Shown here: piece after piece, positions 10,119 to 22,215 of the stretch | How positions within the stretch are numbered: the stretch's first letter is position 1 | How the letters are laid out: every line of letters begins with the position of its first letter | NCBI GenBank assembly: GCA_004026145.2 | Contig: CP034986.1 | Span: forward strand, 8,641,161 to 8,705,160 | DNA: 64,000 nt | Origin: Takifugu bimaculatus | Taxonomy: Eukaryota; Chordata; Actinopteri; Tetraodontiformes; Tetraodontidae | Reading direction: 5' to 3' | Notes under the pieces: model-generated | What the model was told of the DNA's origin: nothing | What the model saw: the letters and a program-made list of their open reading frames with translations, nothing else | Database searches by the model: none | Made by a program: the position numbers and the translations under genes

Positions 10119-12696
10119 CTGGTGATATGAACGCGTGTTGACGGGTGTTGTGGGAGCGAACTGGGCGAGGCCGATAACGAGCGTGCGGTCACCTTCCTCG
10201 TGATTAAAGGTTTCTGCTCTTTAGCTGCTTAAAAGGAGCCGTGTGTCCTTAAAAGGCAGAGAGGGGAAAAAAAGGAAAAGGGTGTTTTTATCAGTCGCAG
10301 CCAGAACTCAATATTTAGCTATTTCTCACAGATTAGCTTTATTCACAAGGTCCTATAGGTGAAACGCCTTCAACGATAATAACGAGATTAAGATCGGGCT
10401 CAGAAATCCCTACCAGGGAGGGGAGCCGGAGCGGAGCGCTGGGTAAACAAAACGCTCCGACTTTCCACGATTTCACACCCCCCCTCCCCTCCTCTCGGCA
10501 CGGCTTTGGATTTAGCTTAACTTCTAAGATGTCCACGTTAAGATCTCCCGATTCATTGGGAGGATTTTCTTCCTTTCCCCAACAAGGTCGGCGATGAAAG
10601 CGGAATTCTTGACGTGTCCAATCGCAACCTTGAGGAAAAGGCTCCACGTCAGCGGAGGTAGTTGTTGATGACGGCGGCCCCGTCCGGCCCCCAGGCGTCG
10701 CCGTCGGTGGCCCCGCCCCCTCCTGGCTCAGCTAAATCCTGACTGGCAGGTGGCGAGGGTTTCTATAAATGGCGGCAGACGAGTGAGCCTGGCTTTGATG
10801 CCCCAAATCCTAAAGTTCTGCAGGCGTTTCCACGCGTTGTGAGGACGGGGGGGGGGGAATATTCCAGGTTCTTGTCTGAAGCTCCATCATTCTTGCCGGC
10901 TTGAGCCCCAATGTTGCGTCATATCGCCTCGGTTTGCCTTTTACGGTTCTTTTCATCTCGTTCACGTAATAAGGTGGAGTAGAAGAGGTAGAGTGCCCCC
11001 CCCCGACCACCCCATCACGTCCAGCCACTAATCAGGGCTGTCACATGGGAGGTCTGGCCCTCAACGCCATGACACCGCCGCTGCCCGCCATTAATAAGGA
11101 GCCGTATTTCCATATGTTCTGGCCCCGCCCCTCCACGAGGACTCCAGGTCTGCAGTCATTCGCGTGGGCCGTTTATTCGCTTTTTTTTATTTTTTTATTT
11201 TATAATTTAGCGTTTATTGATATCGCAGCGGCTTTCAAGGCCGCCCAAGTTCAGCCTCGCAGGTTAAAATGAAGGATGAATCGTTTCGGCGCCGCTTCCT
11301 GTGGGTTTCTCTCCGGTTCCGACCGTCTCTTCTCCGGATCTGCCCCCTTTTTCCAGGGGGATTCTACCGGGGGGAGGTCAAGGGTCGGCCCACTTCTGCA
11401 GCGTGATCCGCACCACGATTTATGGCCAGTAGCGCCTGCCTCCATCTTTAATACCAGAATTCACCCTGAAGCTTCAACGCCATTTTTTACGATCCAATCA
11501 CGCGGTGTTGCACACCACCGGCCGCCGGTGTCGGATCAGGATTTAAGGTCCCGTGGCGAGTTTCTCCGTGTGAATTATGGTGGCGAGATTCCCCCGTTTG
11601 GAATCTGTGGACGTCACAGAGACCAATGACTCCACCGTTAAGTGTCAGGAATGCTACATTCCCACGGGTCCATCTGTCAGCCGCGCGTTTGTAGCGTTGT
11701 TAGCGGCGTCGGCGTTGGGTTTGATCGACACCGTCTAACGAGGTGCAAGAATCCGTCCGTGAGAACTCCTCATTGTTGGCGACGAGGAGCGAGAGGCTAG
11801 CGACAGGTGGACGCTACGCATTTAAGGTTAGGAGATTGGAAACGCGCTAGCAGATGTCGCTAGCGTGCGCTTGGGAAACCGGACGGATTCCCAAAAGTCG
11901 CCGATTTGGCTCAAACGCACAGGAATTTAGACGTTTGTAAATCGATGTCTTGTCTTGCTCGTGACCCACGAACGTTCTTAATCAAGACCCGTGATACGTC
12001 GCAGCTCGTCGTCCTTTTGACCTCTGACCTCTCGTGCGCTCCATTCCCAGGTCAACGTTAGCACAATTGACCAAAAGGTGCCGCTAGGAAGCGAGAATGC
12101 CGCCATTGTCGAACGTGCCGGCAGTAAATTGTAAGCGGCATCCGTTTTTAGCCGGTATGCTAAGGAAGCGGCTCCATAACTCAAAATGTTTCATAATTGG
12201 CCACAAAAGCTCCGGTGGAGCTGCTGGCTAATTCAATTGAGCCGTCAGGAGCTAATTTCCAGGGGAAATGGATCTCTGTGGGGTCCAGGATGAACAGGGA
12301 CCACTGTCGACCGTGGGAACGTTGACAGTGGAGGCGAAGAGGTGGCTCGCTCCTGCGTCGGCCGAACGTGAATAAATACTTCTGCGGCGTCTCTGCGGCT
12401 GAGAAAGAAATCACACGAGGACATAAATGGCGAGCGGAGTCGCCGCCGCGCGCTTGGCTGCCTTTCCTGGCTCCACATCGGCTTTCATTTAGCAACTTAT
12501 GCACGGAGCGCGATCCGTCAACATGACAAACAATGGCAGGCGGCGGTTTTGTCTGAATGCCACCAAACTGCCCTTCTGAGCAGTGGACGCCTCGGATTGC
12601 GCTACACCGTGTTTGGCTTCGGGAATCATGCTTGGAATGCGTTAGCCGCCGGGGTTTGTGTGTGATCTGATGCCAGTTTGGTCTCTATCTCTATCT

Positions 12697-12700
<4 letters not shown>

Positions 12701-12754
<54 letters not shown>
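12701..12754. repeat. (GT)n microsatellite
   Basis: Perfect GT run of about 54 bases, preceded by a short CTCTAT-rich run. Confidence 0.97.
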
Positions 12755-12757
<3 letters not shown>

Positions 12758-15700
12758 CACAAATCCCCCTTTTATGCAGAAATCTGTCGGCCGACCGGTG
12801 ATCTGCCGCCGGAAGCTGGTCACACACTGCAAGCAATTTCCCTGCTCCTCAAGAAAATAAAAGGTGTAGAAGGGCCTCAGACTTGGCAGGCAGGGACCCC
12901 AGAAGGATCCTGGATCCTGGGATCGCCCCCCCCCACCCGCCCTTCCCGGTTATCTCCTGATGGCCCCTCTCACTCATGTTCACGCTAAGTACGTGGGATT
13001 TTGTCCCCACGCAACACCTGTCGCATCGTACGTGGAACGCCGTCCCGGGTCCCATCTGGCAGCTGCCAACAATAGAACTGTTCCCTAACGGAGGGGGGGG
13101 GGGGGGTCATTAGCCTCCGTGTTCGCCGACGTACCTTCATGTTCGGAGTTTGAGCGGCTCGGGGATCCACGCGAAGCCCTGAAGTATCGTCTCCGGCACG
13201 GGTGCCAGCACGAGCCCCCGCGCTCGTAATAACACGCCAACACCTGCTACCTGGGCTCAGCTGTTGCCGCGCAACCTGGAGGTGACGCACGCCGCCGAGA
13301 GCGCAATATCTGCAATTACCGAGCAATTAAAGCTTCCAGGGACGCTAGCTCGTCGCGGCGGGGGCCCTGCTTTTGTTGCGCGGGATAAAGACTGGCTCTG
13401 TTTGGGGCGTTTGGGCGGCCCAGCCTGGCCGGGTTCAGCCAACAGACGGCTCCTCTGCCGCTGTCGGCGCCGGTCGTTCGGCGCTCCCACTCGTTTTTCT
13501 CTCGAGCTAGCGAAGGCCAGACGGAAGAAAAAGCCTTTTTCAGGACGTCTTTTTGAAAAGGCTTGTTTCTCACACGCGGAAAGTTGAAGTTGCAGTAAAG
13601 ATCATTAAAGTTGACCCCACCAGCAAATACCTTTTGGTTCCGTTAGCAGCTGCGCTGCGACTCAGAACGCGTCCTCCAGCTAGCGTCGTCCTCGGCTAAT
13701 TACGAGCTCCACAAGGACGTCTGCTTCAAACAAACGGCTCTGATTTCTTTTCAGACGCGTTTCAATGACACGAGGTGTGAAGGGCCGCCACAAGTGGAGG
13801 AAGAGGCACAAGTGCCGCTACCTGAACCCCGGCGGTGCAGGTGGATCCGCACGCTCGGGGACGGCTGGCGTCCTCCTCGTCTCTCTCAGCGGCAGGGATC
13901 TTCTCAACGGAATCGCGTCCAACAAAATGGAGGGACGCTGTCCTCAGCGGACGAGAGCGGCGGGAAGAGTCCGAGCAGGAGCAGCCGGATTTGGAGGAGC
14001 TCGTGGAAAAAGGGGGGTTTCCCTAAAAATTCCAGGTGTGGACACAGGAGAGGAACCGCCGCTCGTGTCCTCCACACGTCCGTTCTCAACAACCCGTCTC
14101 TGATTGCGGCCCAGAGGTCGACTCTGAGGGGCCGACGTGGGTCTCTGATTGCGAGTGGGGAAGCGGGTGGACGGCTAACGGTGGCGTTAGCCCGGACTGG
14201 AAAAGAAAGGGGTATACCAATAGCTTTGGCTACCACTTACGCATGCTAATACCTGTCTGCTCGCAACATCTTTGTAATAACCTGCCGGTGCCTCATTAGT
14301 GCGCCTGTGCTTCATCGTAACGTCGCTGTTTTGGTTTGGCTAATTATCCCCTTTCTAACGACCACAGTTGCCGTTATCGGCTGGAAGTTGCGCAATCTGT
14401 AGCTCCAGTAGGACATTAGCATTCCGCGCTACAACGGGCTCCTGCTCGGCTCTTGTCACAGCTCGAGAAAGTGTTTGTTCAATGTCGGCTCGTAATTAGC
14501 TGTAGGCTTAGCATGTTGCGTTGCCTGGATTAGCTTACAGCATCGTGCGGTAAAGGCTTCGTCCTCCGCTCGTCCCTGCAGTCGTGAGCGAGGCGTAAAA
14601 AATGGGCTCCTCAGGAAAAACGCAACTTCAACAGGATGAAAGAACCGCGTTAGCGCAAGGGCACGTGTTGTTGACGCGTTTCTAATTTGATTTATCCTGA
14701 CGAGTCGCTCCACAGATTGGATCCGACAGAGATGACCGGAAAATTTGTCTTCATGTTCCGTAGATGTTGCGTCCACAAAAGCGACAAGGTCGTTCGCGTC
14801 GCCTCCGCTCAAGTGCCATTAGCTTTTTTTTGACGTGTTGATTAAGCTAAGTCTTCAATATTAAACACTTGTCACTCAATTCCTTTACATCAATTTCCTT
14901 TGGCATTGACAAAGTGTTTGACTTGCTAATTCGCCTTTAGATTGCTAATAGCGTCTCCTCGGAGCGGATGCAACATTTAGCCTCCTTTTGTGCGACTTTT
15001 GGAGAGGTCAGCGCCGACAATGCCGCCATTCCTCGGCGGATTCGTCTGACCTGATAAGACCAGAACATAAAGCTCGGCAGAGCGCTATCGGCAGCAGCAC
15101 GCGCGGCTAAAATCCCAGGAGCGCGTCTGATAAAACTGCAGAAGGAAACCGTGTGGCTCGACAGCCTTCTGGAAAAATAACGGAAGTTTTCCTCCATTTT
15201 CTCCGTCTATTACATCCTCCTCCTAATCCAATCATTGCCCAGCTGCATAGTTGATCCGGCTGACACGGCCAATTACCTTGGCTGTGGCACATGCTAGTCA
15301 AAGTAAACTCGAGCGTGTAATTATCTCGGCTCATCACTGCGGCGTTTTTACGTTCAGCTACGGCTACAATAGCGGCCGTGGCGACCTCCGCTCAGACGTT
15401 TCTAATATTTCGTCGCTGAAAAATACAATTTTATTGCTTCTCTTACGTTGCTAAACCACTTGGATCGTCGGATAGCGCTGTTGCTACCACAACTGAGGCC
15501 AGAGACTCATTCAGTGGTGCTCTAGTGTTACTCTGCTCCCCGCTATGCTACTTGGGTGGCTAACAAAGCTACTGCTAGAAATCCAGACCAAAGTGTTGGG
15601 TTTCAAACTGGCCCTGAAAGTTCTGTTTATTTGACATTTGGCTAACTAATAAATTGGGAGAGTTACTAAGAGCTAGCTCCCACGAGAGGACTGTCAAGTT

Positions 15701-16684
15701 CCTGCGGCTACTGAAATTAGCTTGTCATAAAGAAGACTCAGTGTTCTTCCTTTCTTCCCCGCGGCTCTTTGCGACCTTGCCGGACAGAACCTGTCCGCCC
15801 CAGTTAAAGGAAACACCTGTCCTAGCCAGGTGTTGGGAGCTCTCTTTCCACATCACTTCCTGTCCTTTCATTTCCTTTCATCTAAATAGCCGCGAAAGAG
15901 GAACATTGAATAAAACCTCATATTAGCGCAACTCATCATGGTCATATTTCCCCCCCTCATCGCTAATACCCTCGGCGTTGTCTCCGCCGCGCATCAAAAA
16001 TCAATTTCAGGAGCACAGAGATGAACATTACCTGGCCCTGAATGTAGCATGATTAGCGCCCTAATTACCGGTTGTGTTTGCCGGCGCCCTCGGTGATATC
16101 GACGTCCCTAAATTGAGCCGTGCGACGGTGAAGGACTCGTATTCACGCGGAGTCGCCGGCCTTTCTCCGGCAGCGCGTTCAGCTGCGCGTCATAATAGGA
16201 TATCGTGACTTCACTAGCCTCATTACAAGGCCCTCATCTGCCGGGGATGAGCGCCATGCTAATTATTTCAGAGGAGGAAGAGCGAAGGGGGGCACAGAAG
16301 GGAGGGGGCTTTGATTGGGTTTCTCTTCCTTTCGTCTTGTTAATCAAAGACACGTTTGAGTGTCAACAACAAGATCCGCGGAAGTGGCGGGAATCTGGAC
16401 AGACAGGATTACATCCTGTTTCAGATTGACGTTAGCATCCTGCTAAAGCCGCCTCCAGTTGTTGCCTGGGATCTGCCTTCTACTGTAGCCACAAGCTAGC
16501 GTGTGGTTTAAATGCCTTTAGATGGGTGGTTTTCATTCAGCACCAGCCAGTCCGCCCCCCCACCCCCCTGGGACCGTGTTCTCCTCACTTCGTGCTGCAC
16601 CTGAACTCACCCTTTGGACTTTGATGTGAATGGTTCTTTTGTAGCCTGGCTCACACACAGACTCACATTCAGGTTGAGGTCTTC

Positions 16685-16708
16685 GTGTGTGTGTGTGTGT
16701 GTGTGTGT
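16685..16708. repeat. (GT)n microsatellite
   Basis: Perfect GT run of about 24 bases. Confidence 0.93.
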
Positions 16709-19700
16709 CCTCCTTTGAAGTAGAGATGCTCCCCTGGCTGGGGGGGGGGGGCTGACACGATCACATCAGCACACATGCGGTGATGCTAAAGCTCCGAGGG
16801 AGGGAGGGTGTCGACAAAAGCCCGCGGGTCGTGACCTCAGGGGGCCAGACGGGCATCGATTAGGCGGCTTTCAGACGGCCGAGGCGACTCCGGGTCGGAC
16901 TGGACGGTCGACGCGACGTCGCTTCCACACCCGCGATATCGGATCACCATCGGCTATTGGCGGCTCCCTCCGTGACCAGCTGATTTGAAAAGCACGACGT
17001 GACCCGGACTCACGCGTGTGCCCCTGGATGCTAGCCAACTTTTCCTTTCGGAGTCTCCGTGACCGTTGGTTCGGTTCCACGTGCGGCTCGGAAATGTTGG
17101 AACTCCGAAAAATCCCTCAGTGGGTTTTTAACGTACAGACTCGGTTCTGTGCCCACGAAGGAGCTGGAGATGATGTTAATATGCTAATTGCTAATAGCCT
17201 GACGCGGTCCGCAGTTAGCAGGGACTGGACTAAAGGTTGAAACGGACTCGGAGGCAATTCCGGGTAGCCGCTCTCATCTGTTGTTTTTCCATCGTTAAAT
17301 ATCAAATTTTCCGTCTCCGTCTCGACGTCCGTGTGGCATTTTTGCCTCCGAATGAAGCTTCTTTGTTGATAACAATTCCTCGGATCTGAGCAGGAAATTG
17401 CCTCCTCTAATCCGCCCGTGAGTCGCTGTGGTTTTATCTCCATTTATAAATGTACTCGTGCGTCCGTGGACCAGGTTCGGTTTTCCTTTCCTTTCTTGTT
17501 CCGGTGACCAGAAACAGAAACTGGATTTTTCTTTTCTTTTTGCCGGAGAAAGGACGCCATTAGCGCTGATAATTGGACAGCACTCAGACTTTATTACGAG
17601 CTCTCGGAAAAAGATGGAGAGAAATTCCGACTAGTTCTTGATGGAAGGCGAAAAGGGAGCAGAAACTTGGAACAATGCTAGTTTTCCTCCTTTCTGGACG
17701 CATCATTGTTGAGTTTGACGATTAAATTCTTGATTCCTGAAGTCTTTTAAGATAAAAGAACATGTACGTGCTAACCGGCACACCTGACACGCTAAGCTAA
17801 TTGCTGCGCGACATGTGCGGCGGGGGAGGGTTTCCCTTTGATTTCACCAATCCAAGCGTCCATTCGGCCGCCAGCCTGAGCCAAAATGGCCGACACCTGG
17901 CTAAGTTAGCGCTCCCCGACATGCACTCGCAGATCCCTCCGCACCGGCCGAGCCACGTCCTCCCGCTCCCTCCACGGCCGTCCTTCGCCTTCCTTTCATC
18001 TCCTCCCCCGATACTCGCTCATTTCCTCGCGACGCTTCTCGCTAGGCCGCGTCCCCGCGGCCGCCGTTCGCGGCGCCATCAACCGGGCCGTTAATGCGCC
18101 GGCAATCTGCATCGGAAATGTAATTAGCAACAAACGAATTTCAACCCTCCATCTGTACGCGTGCTCGGGTCCCAAATTTGTTTTGGAGGAACAATTAGCA
18201 GAGGTGGTCGCTTAACGCTAATGTGCGATAATACGAATAATGCAAAGTAAACGAGAGCACGTGTGTCAGGGAGGCAGATGGCGTGTTAAACGTTAGCGGA
18301 GCGACAGGAAGGGCTCCATTAACGACACAAACGCTGCTTCGAACCTGAGAAAAGTAGAACTGATGAGCTGCCCCCCCCAACAAATCCCCTCAGTTGGCCC
18401 CCGCACCGATGGCACCCCCCCCCCGTCGCACGCTGGCGTTTCTCCGGTCTCTCGTTCCAACCCTGAGAATAAAAGAACACATTCTGTTGTCTATTGTTAG
18501 CGTAGCTGGAAAAGTTTGGGGCGCGGGGGGGGGGGCAGAGGCACGCGGCTCTGGCTGCTGCCATCCCAACCTCTATGAAAGCGTTTCAATCAGCAACTTG
18601 GCATCGTCGGGGGCTGGGGGGCAGCCAAGGCGTCGCGTTGGAGCCGACTGAGGTCTTGGGTCCTTTCAGGAGACCCAACCGGAACTAGCTAACCCTCCGT
18701 TTAGCCATTATTTACCATTATTTAACTTTCGTTAGCCTAGCCTCGTGATGGCGGCAACGGAACAATTGTGTACAACGTAAACCGTCTCTCGTAGCGCCGT
18801 CCACAACGTAGTTCCTCGTGGATAAACGCTGCCGCCGTTAGCCGCGCCAGCACGCGGTGCCTTCCTGTTCTAAAAAAACAAAACAAAAGATGTGCTACAG
18901 CTAATGGGTGAAAATGAGGAACCCAGGCGCTCCACTTGGGTGATGTAGCCAATAGCGTTGAAGCAGCGGCGATGCCGAGGACACGGCGTTAGCAACAACA
19001 CCGCTAATCTGTCTCTAAATGGATCGCCGCTGCGGGGAAGAGAATGGAGGGATTAAAACAGCACCTCTCTGTTCGTCTGTGTTCTTTCCCGCTTGCGTCA
19101 GAACGTACAAACCGGCGTCTCCTCCCCGCCTCCCGGGAGCGCCGATCGGGGCCTCGTGGGGGAGGCGAGCCGGGGAGCAGCCCGGGGAGGCGGGCAGACA
19201 CGAGGGAGGCGGGCGGCGGCGAGGCAGCCGCGTTAGCGTGCACCTGCGCGTTTGATGAATGACGGGGATGATGACTGATGATGCCCGGGAGGCCCGGGGG
19301 AGAACACCTGACTGATTCCCTCACACGGTCACCGTGGCGACGGGACGGTAAAACGTCTGGAGCTGATCACATGATTGGCTTTCCTTATCAAAGCAAGTCA
19401 TTTTTCAGAGGATTTCTGGGCTCAGGAACAACTTTCTTCTCCCTCCTGCTTGGGAGAGGGAAACGTACAGCTAATTAGCTGCTAAATTAGGCTAGTCCTC
19501 CCTGTTGTGTTGAGCTTTTCCCTCCGAGAGCAGCCGCCTCGTGCTAACGACGAGGTCCTGGAAAAGGTCTTCAACCATCGTTATCGGACCGACATGAGTT
19601 TATTTTGAACAAATTCCTTCATACGAAACCGGAAAAAAGATTCCCAGAGTGCCACTTATCATCTCCCCTTGTTAGCGAGTTTAATCTGGAGTCGTAGCGT

Positions 19701-21969
19701 CCGGGGTTAGCCACTTGTTAAATTCAACCAGCCTCAGGTTGGGGGAGGGTTAGCCAGTGAAGGTGTGCTAGCATGAATATTTCCTGAGCGCGGCGCTAAT
19801 TCCAGCACGACGTCGCTCCGGGTTCGCCGCCCGGATCGCACTTTGAGGGTCGGCTGAGCACTTGCTGTCTGTTGGCGGAGATGTAGCATGTAAGCTAATG
19901 GGAACAAACCCCCGCCGATGGACATCTTTCAGTATTTCCACGCTAACGAAGTCGCCGTGTTCTTTAACCTTGAGAGGAGCTGCTGGTACTGATTTATTCC
20001 GACCTTATTCCGGGCCTTTCCCAGCCAGAACAATTTTTGCTCTTTAGCATTAATTTCTGACTCTAAACGGGCTTTGGTTCAAAGAGAGTACGTCCTTGGA
20101 TCCGGTGCAGACCGGATCAGGCCGGCGCTCGGGCTCTGGCCGGGGCCACGCTGGTGCCGATGGTCCTCCAGGGTTGAAATTCCTGGTTTTCCTCCCTCAC
20201 GCGATTTTGGCAAGGCTGAAAGAGACGGGGAAATGTGAACAGTCTTATTAAAGGAATTCTCCAAAGCTTTGGGACCAACTGGTGTGGCGTGCGGCGATAA
20301 CAGCTGGCCCTTTTTGGATCGTCACCTCGCTTGGCAGCGGCGGCGGCGGGAGGAGGGAGCGTTTAAACGGCTCCGGATTCAAACGCCGTCGTTCTGGCAA
20401 CTTTCTAATTATCTCCAAATGAAGGACTGATGGGGGGTCAGATGAGGAATTTAATCGCAAACGTGGAGGTTTTGTCCTTCCAGGTGGACCAGGTGGCGTT
20501 AAAGACGCCCGCGCTCCTTTAGCTATCAGGAAGTTGCTATCACTTTAGCTGCTAACAATCGTAGCGTCTCAGAGGTGGCGGGAAAATAAAGGCGCAGTTG
20601 AATACCTATCGTAACCTTTTCCGCGTTGGCCGTCGGCGATACCTGCGCGTATCGCGGAGATAATTATGCTAACGGTTGCAGCACCCCCTGGTGGCCAAAC
20701 TGGGCGTCAGAAAAAGCTCCAGAGCCTCCAGACCATCGTCGGTGGCCCCCGCGGAGGTTAGCGCTCAATTTGCTAAACACGGCGTCTCCCGTTGGCGGCG
20801 ACTCAAGCCTCAAGGACACGATGTTGTGAGCAATGCTCGCAGCAGGAGGAAGCACAGCAGGGAGCCATTTTCCCGGAGCCGAGATATTCCGGCTTTGAAA
20901 TCCAGGAGGCGGGTAAGCAACTGTTTCCTGCTGACGGAGCGCAAACATTCCCTTCATCATATCGGGAAACAGAAGGAAACACGGAATCAACCGTGTTTGC
21001 CGGTCAAAGTCAAGCAAACATGCTGACTGGGAGCGCCGGGAAGGTGCAGTTTTCCAAACACCCAAAAGGGGGCGGTGGGGAACGTTCTGTCCTCTCCGGG
21101 GACTTTGGGAACAGCACGGAAACGTCCTTGGCAATCAAACAATCCTGGCGAGTGAGAGAAATAAGATCCGAAGTGTTTGAGGGGAAGCCGTTGTTGTCTT
21201 TGATGTCCGTGTTGAAGGCTAACAAGCCGCCACAGATCAGACGGCGTCCGGCTCTCATTCCCGTCTGTCCACCCGCCGATCCCGGCGCTCCTCCAGAGCC
21301 TCGGCTGAGGCAAAGAGGGAGGGGCGGAGCGTTCTCGCGAGAGCTGTGCTGCGAGGCCACGCCCACAGAAAGAGAGACACCGAGAGACCGGAATTAGGAC
21401 CTGGATCTGCTCCTCTCTGGCTGCTGGAACGTGGCCCAGTTAGCTTTGGCCTCAGCAGGTAGCTGAACATTGGCCGAGTTGATCATTTACTCGCTAGGCT
21501 AACGCACCTAGCGGGTGAATTAGCGAGCTGCCAGCGGCCTCGAGTCCGACATTGAAGCCACCGGAGTTCTGAACATCACTGACGGTTCTGGCAGGAGGTT
21601 CCTGTGTTCATGATGCGACATCAGGCCGTTAGCGCTGCCCTTTCAGACCCTAATCAAGCAATTAAAGACATCTCCGGCAAACCGCACTGTCGCCATGGCG
21701 ACGGCATGTGCTCCCTCCTGTGCAGACCTGGTGGGCCCAGAAGAAGAGATCGATGCGTCTGTTCCTGAAGTTCCAGCGCCGCCTCGGTATTGAGTTACGG
21801 CTGCACGTTAATTACCACAAGTGTGACCCGGGAGTTTGATGGAGCTGTCAGGAAGCTAACCGCTAACGGCAAACCAAAAAAGCACCAGCCTCCGGTGGGG
21901 CGGGAAGCCTGACGCAGCGGCACCAGAGAGCTGTGGTGGAGGCCCGGCGCCGAAGGGGGGCTGGTCCCA

Positions 21970-22041
21970 GTCTAGTCCCAGGCTGATCCCGGCTGGTTCC
22001 AGGCTGATCCCGGCTGGTTCCAGGCTGATCCCGGCTGGTCT
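21970..22041. repeat. 21-bp minisatellite, about 3 copies
   Basis: Unit GGCTGATCCCGGCTGGTTCC plus A, repeated in tandem with minor changes at the edges. Confidence 0.85.
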
Positions 22042-22123
22042 CTGGCTTCTGTCTGGGAGAAAAGAGACGTTTGTAGTAAATATGGTTTCAGCCAGGCTCC
22101 ATATCGATTCGGTGACTCGAGGG

Positions 22124-22215
22124 GCGGGGTCATCTCGGTGGGAGGGGCGGGGTCATCTCGGTGGGAGGGGCGGGGTCATCTCGGTGGGAGGGGCGGGGTC
22201 ATCTCGGTGGGAGGG
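22124..22215. repeat. 23-bp minisatellite, 4 copies
   Basis: The word CATCTCGGTGGGAGG recurs at 22131, 22154, 22177 and 22200, giving a period of exactly 23. Each unit also carries GGGGCGGGG, an Sp1-type GC box. Confidence 0.92.

Larger units (their letters stand above)
1460..11000. other. Non-coding CpG-rich block, first part of middle contig
   Basis: No coding region is supportable; open frames here are short, overlapping on both strands and show no recognisable domain. Visible content includes a CA microsatellite at 3436-3488, three 11-bp TATTAGCATTG units at 4806-4839, tandem GCTAGCCCCGC units near 7750-7780, poly-C/poly-G tracts (6415-6440, 6570-6590) and a GT run at 10086-10110. AT-rich islands at 6107-6230, 6367-6413 and 6804-6960 stand out from the CpG-rich background. 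GCTAA/TTAGC words are frequent throughout. Confidence 0.6.
11001..20000. other. Non-coding CpG-rich block
   Basis: No coding region is supportable. It contains GT microsatellites at 12701-12754 and 16685-16708, poly-G at 13088-13106 and 16740-16751, and an AT-rich island with TAATTA words around 16010-16075. Words GCTAGC, GCTAAC and TTAGCG recur every few tens of bases. Open frames around 13765-14300 overlap on both strands and match no family I know. Confidence 0.6.

Noticed and set aside
20792..21397. 201-codon plus-strand open frame
   Set aside because: Overlaps open frames in other registers, lacks any motif and has no supporting signals.
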